Part shown: piece after piece, positions 49,804 to 59,761 of the stretch
Layout: the number at the start of each line of letters is the position of its first letter
Position numbering within the stretch: the first letter of the stretch is position 1
Assembly (NCBI GenBank): GCA_903867185.1
Contig: CAIPQK010000217.1
Span: 1-64,000 of the forward strand
Length of the DNA stretch: 64,000 nucleotides
DNA from: an uncultured Candidatus Nemicrothrix sp.
Lineage (GTDB): Bacteria > Actinomycetota > Acidimicrobiia > Acidimicrobiales > Acidimicrobilacustridaceae
Reading direction: 5' to 3'
Program-made: the position numbers and the translations under genes
Notes under the pieces: generated by a model
Database searches by the model: none
Told to the model about the DNA's origin: nothing
What the model saw: the letters and a program-made list of their open reading frames with translations, nothing else

Positions 49804-50586
49804 ATGGATCACCTGAGCGCCGGCGGCATCGTTCTCCTCGCCATCGCCGCTCTGCTCGCTGGCGGAATTAATGCTGTTGCCGGAGGGGGTTCGCTCATCA
49901 CCTTTCCTACCCTTCTTGCCCTTGGCTTCCCTCCGGTCACCGCAAACGTGACCAATACAGTTGGGCTTGTTCCTGGCTATCTCGGCGGGATTGCTGGTTA
50001 CCGCAAAGAACTTGAAGGTCAACGCGGAAACGTGCGCATGCTCTTGCCGGCCGCCTTTGCAGGAGCACTGTTAGGCGCTGTCATCCTGCTGACAACCTCG
50101 AGCCACGTCTTTCGAATTCTCATTCCGTTCTTGGTGCTCGGCGCGTCACTACTTCTCATCGCACAACCGGCGATTCAAAAGAGGCTTGTCCGACTTCACC
50201 CTGAAACCGGCGAAGCCATCGTCTCCGAGCACAACATCGCATCAGTTGTCGGTGTTTTCATTGCCGCCATTTATGGCGGCTATTTCGGCGGCGTTCTCGG
50301 TGTCATCTTGTTAGCGATGCTTGGAATCACGATGACCGAGCATCTTCAGCGACTCAATGCGCTGAAAAGCGTGTTGCAGTTCTCGATCAACATTGTCGCA
50401 GTAGTGATCTTCGCGATTTGGGGACCAGTGCAATGGGGGGTCGTCGCAATGATGGCTCCCCTCACCCTCGCGGGCGGATGGCTGGGTTCTCACTATGGCC
50501 GACGACTTCACCCAACGCTGTTACGGCGAGCGGTTGGAAGCTACGGAATCGTATGCGCCGCGATACTGGCAATTACCGTTCGCTGA
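49804..50586 (+). CDS. TauE/SafE-family sulfite exporter-like permease
   Basis: ALLAGGINAVAGGGSLITFPTLLALGFPPVTANVTNTVGLVPGYLGG; GGWLGSHYGRRL. Confidence 0.9.
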   Translation: MDHLSAGGIVLLAIAALLAGGINAVAGGGSLITFPTLLALGFPPVTANVTNTVGLVPGYLGGIAGYRKELEGQRGNVRMLLPAAFAGALLGAVILLTTSSHVFRILIPFLVLGASLLLIAQPAIQKRLVRLHPETGEAIVSEHNIASVVGVFIAAIYGGYFGGVLGVILLAMLGITMTEHLQRLNALKSVLQFSINIVAVVIFAIWGPVQWGVVAMMAPLTLAGGWLGSHYGRRLHPTLLRRAVGSYGIVCAAILAITVR

Positions 50587-50609
50587 AGCGTCAGTCGCGA
50601 AGGCGCCGA

Positions 50610-51170
50610 TCAGCCGATGCCGAGTGAAATGTACGCAGGGGTTTGCGAATCGCTGGCCTGATACGGCTTCTTCGCCGAAAGGCCGAAGACAACGAGCAAT
50701 GTTCCACTGGGACCATTTACGACGTTGATCGACTTCACGTAATCGAGCTGAACGGGAAGCACCGTTGTGGGTGCCGCCGGCGAACCGCTCCAGGTTCCTT
50801 GTTGAAGTGTGATCACTAACGCCGCTGAGCCTTGGGTCGCCACCGTTGCGCCGCTGGCATCAAGTACCGGACCGGTTGCATACGCCGCGGTCCAAGCACC
50901 AACTGCCGAACCCATCTTCAATTGAATGTTGTCTTCACAGCCCTGCTTTGAGTTCACGATTGAGCCAAGTGCTGACGAGGCGCCCGATTTGCCGCCCGAA
51001 CTGGTGCCCACGGTGCCGGTAAATGGGCATGCGGTATCGGTGATTTGTTCCCCGCTGCTCACCGTGGTCGAGGTCGAATTGCTCGACGACGAACCACTCG
51101 AACAAGCAGCAATGGGGGCGAATAAGGCCACAACTGCAGCGGTGGCGATGATCGTGCGACGAAGCTTCAC
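50610..51170 (-). CDS. Putative lipoprotein
   Basis: MKLRRTIIATAAVVALFAPIAACSSGSSSS lipobox-like signal. Confidence 0.7.
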   Translation of the reverse strand: MKLRRTIIATAAVVALFAPIAACSSGSSSSNSTSTTVSSGEQITDTACPFTGTVGTSSGGKSGASSALGSIVNSKQGCEDNIQLKMGSAVGAWTAAYATGPVLDASGATVATQGSAALVITLQQGTWSGSPAAPTTVLPVQLDYVKSINVVNGPSGTLLVVFGLSAKKPYQASDSQTPAYISLGIG

Positions 51171-51323
51171 AGGGTCTCCTCAGAAACGGTTTCGTGTCCC
51201 AATGTAGAGCAGACCACGTGGCCCTCAACCAACACCTGAGATCCGATAGGCCCTTGACCCTCACAATTTCGTACACTCCCCGAGTCGCTCACTACCGATG
51301 AGCGCTTCAACGAGGGGGATGTC

Positions 51324-52124
51324 ATGGGTCGTTTTGATGGAAAGGTCGTCATCGTTACTGGTGCTGCCCGCGGGCAGGGCGAGGCGGAAGCTCGCCTGTT
51401 CGCCGCCGAAGGCGCAAAGGTGATCCTCGCCGATGTCCTTGATTCAGAGGGCGAGGCCGTGGCTGCCGACATCGGCGCGAATGCCCGCTACGTCCATCTT
51501 GATGTCAGCAACGAAGCGGAATGGCAAGCAGCAGTCGCAGCAACAAAGGACTTCGGTGGTCGTCTCGACGCACTGGTGAATAACGCAGCGATCATCTGGC
51601 CATCAGCGATCGAGGACACAAGCCTCGAGGCGTACATGGCCGTTATCAACGTGAATCAGGTCGGCTGTTTCCTCGGAATGAAAACAGCGATGCCGCTTTT
51701 GAAGGAATCGGGCGGCGGTTCGATCGTGAATATTTCGTCCATCGATGGCATCGCTTCGAAGAACGGTCTGATCTCCTACACCGCTTCAAAGTTCGCGATT
51801 CGCGGCATGACAAAGACTGCTGCAATGGAATGGGGCCGATTCGGCATTCGGGTGAACTCCGTGCACCCCGGCGGCGTCAACACGATCATGGGTAACCCCA
51901 TCAACGATCCGATCCTCGAAACGATGCCGTATCAGCAGCAAGCGATTCAGCGCATCGGTTACCCGAATGAAATCGCTGCAGCTGTTGCATTCCTGGCGAG
52001 CGCCGAAGCGAGTTACATCACCGGTACCGAACTTGTGGTCGATGGCGGTTGGTTGTCCGGCCGACTTGAACCGGGTCTTCCTGGTTCAAGCGCAACCACA
52101 GAAGGATTTGGCTACAACGCATGA
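51324..52124 (+). CDS. SDR family oxidoreductase
   Basis: VVIVTGAARGQGEAEARLFAAEGAKVILADVLD; YTASKFAIRGMTKTAAMEWG. Confidence 0.92.
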   Translation: MGRFDGKVVIVTGAARGQGEAEARLFAAEGAKVILADVLDSEGEAVAADIGANARYVHLDVSNEAEWQAAVAATKDFGGRLDALVNNAAIIWPSAIEDTSLEAYMAVINVNQVGCFLGMKTAMPLLKESGGGSIVNISSIDGIASKNGLISYTASKFAIRGMTKTAAMEWGRFGIRVNSVHPGGVNTIMGNPINDPILETMPYQQQAIQRIGYPNEIAAAVAFLASAEASYITGTELVVDGGWLSGRLEPGLPGSSATTEGFGYNA

Positions 52125-52783
52125 CCGACACTGAGCCCGCGCCGTTTTCAGCGGGTTGGACCGTCGCCGATGAGCCAGCAACAGAAACTGTTGCTGGCTC
52201 GACGCGCGCGCTAATCACCGCACTCCGCCGTGCTGACGCTCCGACAGAATCCCTCGAACGAGCCGCCGCGCTTATTGATGAAGCCACCGCGCTCCTCACC
52301 CCTCACCGAGTCGACGCGACACCGATGCAGGGTCGCCTTGGTGAAGGAGGACCCATCGGCAACGAAGCGAAGGAACCTCGTGTTTTCTTCCCTTGGAGTC
52401 CGATCATTGGTCCACTGAATCCGCTGTCCGGCGATGTCGAGTTCAATTTCGCCGACGGCCGGACAACCGGACGCGCTTTTCTTGATGCGCAATACAACGG
52501 TCCGCCAGGAATGGTGCACGGCGGGATTATTGCCCTCCTCTTTGACGAACTTCTCGGCGGAACCAACGTCTGTAATGGGCTCGGTGGATTTACCGGGACC
52601 TTGTCCATCAGATACGAGCGACCAACATGGATCGAACATGAACTCGAACTTGAAAGTTGGGTTGATCGGATCGAAGGCCGGAAGGTTTTCACCGCGGGAA
52701 CGATTTCGATCAATGGCGAAGTCACTGCCCGCGCCGAAGGAATCTTCATCATGACGCAGGGTTGGAAATCGGAGAAGCCGTGA
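52121..52783 (+). CDS. PaaI-like thioesterase
   Basis: QYNGPPGMVHGGIIALLFDELLGGTNV. Confidence 0.82.
   Translation: MTDTEPAPFSAGWTVADEPATETVAGSTRALITALRRADAPTESLERAAALIDEATALLTPHRVDATPMQGRLGEGGPIGNEAKEPRVFFPWSPIIGPLNPLSGDVEFNFADGRTTGRAFLDAQYNGPPGMVHGGIIALLFDELLGGTNVCNGLGGFTGTLSIRYERPTWIEHELELESWVDRIEGRKVFTAGTISINGEVTARAEGIFIMTQGWKSEKP
52172..52200. repeat. Perfect inverted repeat inside CDS
   Basis: GAGCCAGCAACAG-AAA-CTGTTGCTGGCTC: 13-bp arms, 3-nt loop. Confidence 0.95.
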
Positions 52784-53208
52784 CCTATTCCGATGGAAGC
52801 AGTTCAAACGGAACTGAACGAAACGTTCTCGGCGGAGAACTCGAATCTTGCGGAACCGATCCGATGACTGGATTCCTTCGCGATGGCTGCTGCACGACTG
52901 GCCCCGAAGATGTCGGCCTACACACGATTTGTGCGGTGATGACGTCAGAGTTTCTTGAGCACCAACGTTCCATCGGTAACGATCTCATTACGCCGATGCC
53001 CCAGTATCGATTTCCCGGACTGGTACCCGGAGATCGCTGGTGTGTCACGGCGCGCAACTGGGCCATCGCCTTCAACGATGGCCTCGCTGCTCCCGTTGTA
53101 CTGGCGTCGACAAACGAAAAAACTCTTGAGGTCATTCCGCTCGATTGGCTACAGCAACTCGCGATCGACGTCCCGCCTGATCTCAGCAGCCTCGTCGACC
53201 CTGATTGA
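52780..53208 (+). CDS. DUF2237 family protein
   Basis: GTG start; NVLGGELESCGTDPMTGFLRDGCCTTGPEDVGLHTICAVMT, FPGLVPGDRWCVTARNW. Confidence 0.85.
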   Translation: MTYSDGSSSNGTERNVLGGELESCGTDPMTGFLRDGCCTTGPEDVGLHTICAVMTSEFLEHQRSIGNDLITPMPQYRFPGLVPGDRWCVTARNWAIAFNDGLAAPVVLASTNEKTLEVIPLDWLQQLAIDVPPDLSSLVDPD

Positions 53209-53224
53209 CAACGACGAAGAAGTT

Positions 53225-53256
53225 GGGTTCAGCCAAGTTCCTGATGGACTGAACCC
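53225..53256. terminator. Hairpin at convergent gene ends
   Basis: GGGTTCAG-(16 nt)-CTGAACCC. Confidence 0.45.
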
Positions 53257-53525
53257 ATGACTGCTCCGCCATCGGCCATGAATGGCCCAATCTTTGGATA
53301 CAAAGCGGCAAGCGATTCACTGCCCATATGGGAGTCCATCGCTGCTTGATCGGCGTACTGCTCGATCATGTAGATCGTATCGGGGTCATCACCCGCTACA
53401 AGGGTGTAGACCTCGGTTCCTGCTTCAGCATTTGCGACAGCAAACATGTCGGTGAACTGAGCAAGCAGTTCGTCACGTTGGCCAGGGTTGGCCTTCATCG
53501 TTGCGATCATTACGCGCTTTGCCAT
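53229..53525 (-). CDS. Antibiotic biosynthesis monooxygenase (ABM)-like protein
   Basis: MKANPGQRDELLAQFTDMF...YMIEQYADQAAMDSHMGSE. Confidence 0.82.
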   Translation of the reverse strand: MAKRVMIATMKANPGQRDELLAQFTDMFAVANAEAGTEVYTLVAGDDPDTIYMIEQYADQAAMDSHMGSESLAALYPKIGPFMADGGAVMGSVHQELG

Positions 53526-53581
53526 GATTCCCCCTTGGGTTTCGGTCGCCGAACGATACCCCCGGGTCGGCGTCTTGGGAA

Positions 53582-55165
53582 TTAGAGAATGCCGTCATCA
53601 AGCGAGATGGCTTCAACCTCAACATCACGAAGTTCCTCGTCGCCATCGGGAGTTCCGGGGGTCGAAGGGAGAAACTTCGCGGCGAGAAAGGCGGCCCCGA
53701 TGAGAATCACTGCACAGGTCCACACACCGACTCGCATGCCCGAGACGTACGCGTGCTTTGCATTTTCCAGCAGTGAGGCCGCTTGATCAGCGGGCAGAGT
53801 CTTCGAGACTTGGATGGCTTTGCCAATTGAGTTCTGCGCGTCAGTCGCAACATCGGTCGGAAGTCCTGAAAGATCGGAAAGCGACGCGTGATAGCGCCAA
53901 GCGAACAAACTTCCAATCACTGCGACGCCAAGCGCGCCACCGATCTGACGCGTTGTGTCGTTGACTGCAGAACCAACACCAGCCCGATCACGGGGCAACG
54001 CTCCCATAATCGATTCGGTGGCTGGCGTCGCGGTGAGGGCGAGCCCCGCGCCGAAGATCGTGCGCACGACGATTCCGCCGACGTCTGAAGAAATGATCGA
54101 CTCAATCCCGTAACACACCATGACACCTGAACAGACAAGAAGCCCCACGATTACGACTCTTGTTGTCCCCCAGCGCGCAACCAACTTGTGACTCTGCGGG
54201 CTCGTCACCATCAGACCAATCGCAACAGGCGCGGTCATGACTCCCGCCTTGAGTGGTGAATACCCGAGGATGAACTGGAAGTACTGCACGATGAGAAAGG
54301 TGGAACCAAACATTACGAAGTAATTAATCGTGATGGTCATACTGGCGGCGCTGAATCGCGGATTTCGGAAGAAGTTGAGGTCAAGCATCGGATGATCGCT
54401 GCGCATCTCCCACCACGTAAAGAGCGCGAGAAAGACGATTCCGGAACCTACGGCAAAGAGAACTTCCGGACTCGACCATCCCTTTTCGGGAATCTCGATG
54501 ATGCCGTAGAGCAATCCGACCAACGCAACTATTGAAAGAATTGCTCCGACTGGATCCAAACGATGTCCAACCTCAGCGCTCTTCGACGGCGGGACAAGGA
54601 ACCAACCCATCACAACAGCAACGATGCAGATCGGAACATTGATAAGGAAGATTGATCCCCACCAGAAGTGGTCAAGCAGAAAACCACCAAGCAACGGACC
54701 GGCAGCAACGCCAATCCCAGCAACTGCGGCCCAGATGCCGATCGCTTTTGATCGTTCTTTGCCATCGAAGGTGTTCGTGAGAATCGCCAACGTGGCCGGG
54801 AGAATGAGCGCTCCTCCGATGCCCATGAGGCCACGACAAAGGATGAGCGAATTCGCGCTGTCAGCTTGGCTAGCTACCGCGGAAAAACCTCCAAAGATCA
54901 CGAGCCCGATCATCATCGTGCGGTGACGACCCCATTTGTCTCCGATCGCACCCATCGTGAGCAGCAAACACGCGAACACGATCGTGTAGGAATCAATGAG
55001 CCATTGCAACTGCGCCTGCGACGCGCCGACGCCCCTAACGATCGAGGGAAGGCCAACGTTCATGATCGTGTTATCGATCGAAGTGATCGTTACCGCAATG
55101 CAGATTGCGATAAGCGTGAACCAGCGCCGTTGATGAATCCGCTCAGGCGTCCAATGACTCGACAT
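53582..55165 (-). CDS. MFS drug exporter (DHA2 type), paralogue of 38584-40263
   Basis: ITSIDNTIMNVGLPSIVRGVGASQAQLQWLIDSYTIVFACLLLTMGAIGDKWGRHRTMM. Confidence 0.93.
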   Translation of the reverse strand: MSSHWTPERIHQRRWFTLIAICIAVTITSIDNTIMNVGLPSIVRGVGASQAQLQWLIDSYTIVFACLLLTMGAIGDKWGRHRTMMIGLVIFGGFSAVASQADSANSLILCRGLMGIGGALILPATLAILTNTFDGKERSKAIGIWAAVAGIGVAAGPLLGGFLLDHFWWGSIFLINVPICIVAVVMGWFLVPPSKSAEVGHRLDPVGAILSIVALVGLLYGIIEIPEKGWSSPEVLFAVGSGIVFLALFTWWEMRSDHPMLDLNFFRNPRFSAASMTITINYFVMFGSTFLIVQYFQFILGYSPLKAGVMTAPVAIGLMVTSPQSHKLVARWGTTRVVIVGLLVCSGVMVCYGIESIISSDVGGIVVRTIFGAGLALTATPATESIMGALPRDRAGVGSAVNDTTRQIGGALGVAVIGSLFAWRYHASLSDLSGLPTDVATDAQNSIGKAIQVSKTLPADQAASLLENAKHAYVSGMRVGVWTCAVILIGAAFLAAKFLPSTPGTPDGDEELRDVEVEAISLDDGIL

Positions 55166-55279
55166 GTGTTCCGCAACCCGTTTCGTATGATGTGGCGACG
55201 CGTAATCAGAAAGCGTTGGAGGACGGCCAGATAGCTATTGCGCCGCAACGAAGACGGTAGCCTTGGAAGCACTGTGACC

Positions 55280-56935
55280 ATGCCGCCCTCTCCTGCGACA
55301 CCTTTTCGCACCGACGCCGTGACTCCACGTCACCGCCACCCTTTCGCGATCGTCGCCGCTGCCCTCACCCTCTTGTTTGCCCTGGCCCTCAGCGGCTGTT
55401 CAGTTCTTAATGCGTCAGTGCCCGCGCCGTTATCGATGTTCCCAGCTCCCAACGACGTTCCTGTGGCTGAACAAACAAACGTCACTCCTTATCCGCTCAT
55501 GCAACGACTCGGGAAATGGAACGGATCAACGTTCACTTCCGTTACTCCTGGATCCATTGCGGGCGGAAATGTTGTCGTGATGACACACGGGTGGGCGGCT
55601 GGCTTATTGAGCACCTATGAAACGGCCCAAGCAGCCTCGTCTGATCTCGTCACGATGTGGAATCCCGCGATGGTCGATCCAAAAACCGGCCAACCATCGA
55701 TCACGTTGTTCGCAAATCTTGCGGCGTCTCTCCAAGCCGCCGATCCTTCCTCCACAATTCTCATGTACAGCTGGGTCGACCAAAGCGCTACTAACACGAG
55801 CGCACTTGCCGCCTACGCCCCCGAACGCGCTACCGAAATAAACGGTCACCGAATGGCGACTGCTCTCGACCAGTCGCTCGCCTCAAGTTTCTTAGGAAAT
55901 GGCGGCGCAGTTCATCTCATCGGTCACAGCTTCGGCGCCAACGTAGCCACGACTGCTGCACTCGCTCTCGCTTCGCCGCCCCGACAACTCACCCTCTTTG
56001 ACTCTCCCGAGGTCGATCTCGCTCGGATTGGTGGCGCGAAGAATGACCTCCGTTACAAACTGACCCGGCTCGACGTCGGACGTGGGACCAACCAAACCTT
56101 TGTCGACAACTACATCTCGCTCGTTGGCGAGGCATATGCAGGGTTCCCAGGCCTTGGCCAAGTTGTTGATGTTCATTTGCTGCCACCGTCGTCTGATGCC
56201 GGTGTCGACAAACATCAATACCCAATTGGCTGGTACGCCGATTCCGCAGCGAATAGATCCTCGAGCGTCGGATTGTGGTGGTCGCCTCTCGTGGGCGGCA
56301 ACGTCACGAACCTGGCCACAACGTGGAACCAGCAATCTTCAGAGGCCACGCAAGAACTCGTACTCGTAGCTCAGGGCTCCGCACCATCTCCCGATAGCAA
56401 TGCGTCAGTGAGCTACCCCTCGACAGCAATCGCCGATCCCACGACCGGCCCTCAGGTGGCGACAGTCCCGAACGCCGTTTCGAATTTCACTTTCACAACC
56501 GACAAAGACTCGCTGTGGCTCACGTTTGATCAGGCTGTTTCAGGCGCACCCACCGATACATTCCATCTCTTCATCGATGGTCGCGAACGGTCGGTGCTTT
56601 CGCCTCCTGCAGCGGGAACCGGCGCCGACGGAAGTTTTCTCATTCTTTATGACATCAGTTCCGGGGAGCACACACTGTCCCTTGCGGCCGAGGGCGCAAC
56701 CAATGGAACACCTGCGTCGGCATCTGCGAATGGGCAAATCACCAACCTCCACATCTCCTCGACAACCGGAATCCAGAGAAATCTCGCACCGACCCAAACA
56801 AAACGCTTGATCATTTGGGGGATAGCACTCGTTAACGTGCTTTTCCTTACCGTTATTGCCGTAGTCGTTGTCTTCATTTGGTGGGTCATTCGAAGAGTGC
56901 GTCGGTCCCGGAACAAAACCCGCATCGACGACTGA
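55280..56935 (+). CDS. Secreted alpha/beta hydrolase-like protein with C-terminal TM anchor
   Basis: Signal/TM near N-terminus (LTLLFALALSGCSVLN), VVVMTHGWAAGLL, VHLIGHSFGANVATTAAL; C-terminal TM. Confidence 0.7.
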   Translation: MPPSPATPFRTDAVTPRHRHPFAIVAAALTLLFALALSGCSVLNASVPAPLSMFPAPNDVPVAEQTNVTPYPLMQRLGKWNGSTFTSVTPGSIAGGNVVVMTHGWAAGLLSTYETAQAASSDLVTMWNPAMVDPKTGQPSITLFANLAASLQAADPSSTILMYSWVDQSATNTSALAAYAPERATEINGHRMATALDQSLASSFLGNGGAVHLIGHSFGANVATTAALALASPPRQLTLFDSPEVDLARIGGAKNDLRYKLTRLDVGRGTNQTFVDNYISLVGEAYAGFPGLGQVVDVHLLPPSSDAGVDKHQYPIGWYADSAANRSSSVGLWWSPLVGGNVTNLATTWNQQSSEATQELVLVAQGSAPSPDSNASVSYPSTAIADPTTGPQVATVPNAVSNFTFTTDKDSLWLTFDQAVSGAPTDTFHLFIDGRERSVLSPPAAGTGADGSFLILYDISSGEHTLSLAAEGATNGTPASASANGQITNLHISSTTGIQRNLAPTQTKRLIIWGIALVNVLFLTVIAVVVVFIWWVIRRVRRSRNKTRIDD

Positions 56936-56951
56936 AGCCGAGGAGTTATCC

Positions 56952-57224
56952 ATGTCCACCGAATCAATCGCTGACGCCGTCTTCGAAGCAGGAATCCTTC
57001 TCCGAGCCGATGGCGCTGAACTTCACTTGGTTGAGTTCGATGAAGCGAATGCCCGTGTGCGCGTCGCTGTCGACATCTCGGGTTCAAATTGCCCTGAATG
57101 CATCATCCCGCCCGACCTGCTGGCCGCCATGCTCACCGATGCCATCAACCGCAGTTACTCGTCACTCGTCGCAGTCGATGTTGACGATCCACGCCGAGAT
57201 GATCCATCGCTTAGCGAACACTGA
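56952..57224 (+). CDS. Small acidic protein with CPEC motif (NifU C-terminal-like)
   Basis: VAVDISGSNCPECIIPPDLLAAMLTDAIN. Confidence 0.5.
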   Translation: MSTESIADAVFEAGILLRADGAELHLVEFDEANARVRVAVDISGSNCPECIIPPDLLAAMLTDAINRSYSSLVAVDVDDPRRDDPSLSEH

Positions 57225-57239
57225 ATCGCAGCGGGGGAA

Positions 57240-58226
57240 CTAACGAAGAATGAGCTCGTGGGTTGGTGTCGCAAGATGTGGAATGAACCACCACGATTGT
57301 GCGATTCCTGGACCACCAGCAGTCACGATCCAAATGTTGTCTGGGCTCGCAAGAGTGACCTTCTGATCAAACTTTCCCGCGGTGTCGGCCACGAGCCGCG
57401 GGTACATCCAGTCTGCAATTGATTCCTTCGTCCAGCCATCGGCAACAAGGCGGCGGTAGTGCTCGGGTCCGATGACAAGTACGACACTTCGACCGTCACC
57501 GGCCCATTCGTCGCGCTGCAGGCCCATATGGCGGGCGACCTCGTACGCGGTGGTGAGAATTTCTTCGGACTCGGGGGCGAACTCGGTGACTTGGAACAAG
57601 CGCATGATCGACTGAATCGTCACAACGCTCTGTTCACGTTCATAACCAAGTTTTACGTGAAGCGGTGTCCATGCAGTTGCTTCTTCATCCTCTGCGAAGC
57701 AGAACGAATAGCGAAGGGGCCAACTAAAACTGGCGCGGTCAAGAACTCCCGGGACTGTTCGACACACGTTACGGATCACGAGTCGAAGCGCCCGACCGAT
57801 CGTTGCATTCGGACGAAAACCAGGACCGAAACATGCTTGGCCCCCGTGCACACCAATGTCGTGGCGAATGGGACCATTCACGATGACGGCATGTGCTGCT
57901 CCGGCCAGAGTCGCCGTTGTCGAGTGGGCGTTGGCTAGTGGTTGAAGAAAGGCACGGACGGCCGCCAACACAACGGGGAAGTACTCAGGAAGACACCCGG
58001 CCATTACCGCGTTTATCGCGACCTTCTCTGCCGTCACAACAACGTCCCGTGTCGGCACTTCACCAAGAACCGTTTCGCCGGCTACACCTCCGGCGGCAAG
58101 CATCGCCGCAACGCGTTCTGGCGTGGGTGGAACAACGGGAAGCCCGTCGGTCACTCCCAATTCGTATTGGCCCTCGAGCGCATCTTCGAAGGAATCAAAT
58201 GAATGCGTGTCAGAGACGAAACTCAT
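57240..58226 (-). CDS. Conserved protein translationally coupled to UGSC-family protein
   Basis: LGVTDGLPVVPPTPERVAAML; 4-nt overlap with 58223-58759. Confidence 0.65.
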   Translation of the reverse strand: MSFVSDTHSFDSFEDALEGQYELGVTDGLPVVPPTPERVAAMLAAGGVAGETVLGEVPTRDVVVTAEKVAINAVMAGCLPEYFPVVLAAVRAFLQPLANAHSTTATLAGAAHAVIVNGPIRHDIGVHGGQACFGPGFRPNATIGRALRLVIRNVCRTVPGVLDRASFSWPLRYSFCFAEDEEATAWTPLHVKLGYEREQSVVTIQSIMRLFQVTEFAPESEEILTTAYEVARHMGLQRDEWAGDGRSVVLVIGPEHYRRLVADGWTKESIADWMYPRLVADTAGKFDQKVTLASPDNIWIVTAGGPGIAQSWWFIPHLATPTHELILR

Positions 58227-58759
58227 CGGGTGAGGCGCAGTCGCACTGCATCAAGAACCTGCGCAGCCAGCATCGCTGACTCTTCTTTTGTCCAGACCGC
58301 AGTCGGATTATGCGGGTAGTCAATAACGATGACGGGATACTCCTCGGCACCAACAAGACGAGCCATTGCGCGCACGGCGGGTTCAAGCGCCGAATGCACG
58401 ACACAGACGGCAGGTATTCCTGCAGCCTCAAGATCAAGAGCATCACGCATGCTCCGAGTGCTGCAGCTTCCGCAACCGCCGAACCCTGTTACTGCGACGG
58501 TGGCATGAGCAAGAAGTTCCGCCCATTGTTCGGGCTGCGGAGGAACAGCAACAGAGTGCTTCACAACTTTGCAAACTCCAGCGAGACCGTCCGCGTCAGT
58601 TAGCGCAGAAGCGATCGCGTCGAACATCGCTTCGGAGTCGCCAAGGCCATTCGCGACCACTCCGAGGACCTGCCCCTTCAGCGTTTCTGGACGTAAAGCG
58701 AGAGGGAACTCCTCACCGCTTCCAAAACCTGTCGTTGGATCGAGCGTCACGATGGTCAT
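58223..58759 (-). CDS. UGSC-family protein (cysteine form, CGSC)
   Basis: GFGGCGSCSTRSMRDALDLEAAGIPAVCVVHSALEP; first Cys is encoded by TGC. Confidence 0.65.
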   Translation of the reverse strand: MTIVTLDPTTGFGSGEEFPLALRPETLKGQVLGVVANGLGDSEAMFDAIASALTDADGLAGVCKVVKHSVAVPPQPEQWAELLAHATVAVTGFGGCGSCSTRSMRDALDLEAAGIPAVCVVHSALEPAVRAMARLVGAEEYPVIVIDYPHNPTAVWTKEESAMLAAQVLDAVRLRLTR

Positions 58760-58884
58760 GGCACAACCTCCCCCATGGAGAAACAAACCTATTTCTTAAG
58801 GTAGTTCCTGCCGCTCCTAGGGCGCTGAGAAATCCTCGACCGGCCGTTAGCCCACGCCACGCCTGACGCTGACTTCATTTCCCA

Positions 58885-59745
58885 TCAATCTCGAAGACGA
58901 GATGCTGGTTGATAGTTGGGCCCCGCGGTTTCATCGACCCGGCCCAATAGCAATTCGCACGGCGGTTCGAAGCGTTCTGCAAACTCAACCGACAGTTCTT
59001 CCCCAAGGAGTTCCCACGGAAGCGTCGTGTCCCGATCCGTATCATCTTCAAGTTGCTGGCGGAGTTCGATGCCTTCAGCGGTGACGGCTCCGTTTTGGAC
59101 GAGTCCACGCTCGGCGAGTCGTTCCCACCCGACCTTGATCTCGTCGGGACCACTTCCTCGTGACGTTGGCAACCAACCGTCTTCGTAGCCCAACCACGCG
59201 TTGTGCAAGATCGATGCCTCGATACCGGTCAACCCTGCCGAGGCCACGATCGCCCAATGCGTGTCACCGCGCCATTCCCGTAGGCAGTTCACCGCCTGCC
59301 AACCCGACAGCAACGGATCGTTCGCTCGTTCCATCCGAAGATGGGAGGCATAGAAAACTCGCCCAACGGTTGGAAGCTTTTCCACCACAGCCCAAATTGA
59401 CGGACCCATCAGTTCCAGTGGAGGAACAATCGCAGGAGCAAATTCTCGGAGTCCTTCAACAACAGCGTCGTTACGTGCGTTCCAGACCGATTCAAAATCA
59501 GTTGATGCAGCGACGAGATCAAACGTGAACGCAATCGCGCTTGGACTGATCGAACCGAACGCTGCCGTCACCGCTTCAGGGCCAGCCGCTGCCAAAGGAG
59601 CGCAACGAGAAGCGATATAGCCAATCGGACCAGGAAGGCCAAGTGCTTCATAGCGCTGGATCGCGCCTGGATCCCAAAAGATCCAGCCAATGGTGGTTTG
59701 TACTGATCGTGAATTGCGTTTCGTAATCGCGTTCCAGTCAGTCAC
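58885..59745 (-). CDS. SCO6745-like protein
   Basis: IQRYEALGLPGPIGYIASRCAPLAAAGPEAVTAAFGSISP; LRMERANDPLLSGWQAVNCLREWRGDTHWA. Confidence 0.65.
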   Translation of the reverse strand: MTDWNAITKRNSRSVQTTIGWIFWDPGAIQRYEALGLPGPIGYIASRCAPLAAAGPEAVTAAFGSISPSAIAFTFDLVAASTDFESVWNARNDAVVEGLREFAPAIVPPLELMGPSIWAVVEKLPTVGRVFYASHLRMERANDPLLSGWQAVNCLREWRGDTHWAIVASAGLTGIEASILHNAWLGYEDGWLPTSRGSGPDEIKVGWERLAERGLVQNGAVTAEGIELRQQLEDDTDRDTTLPWELLGEELSVEFAERFEPPCELLLGRVDETAGPNYQPASRLRD

Positions 59746-59761
59746 TGATACCCCACCTTTC

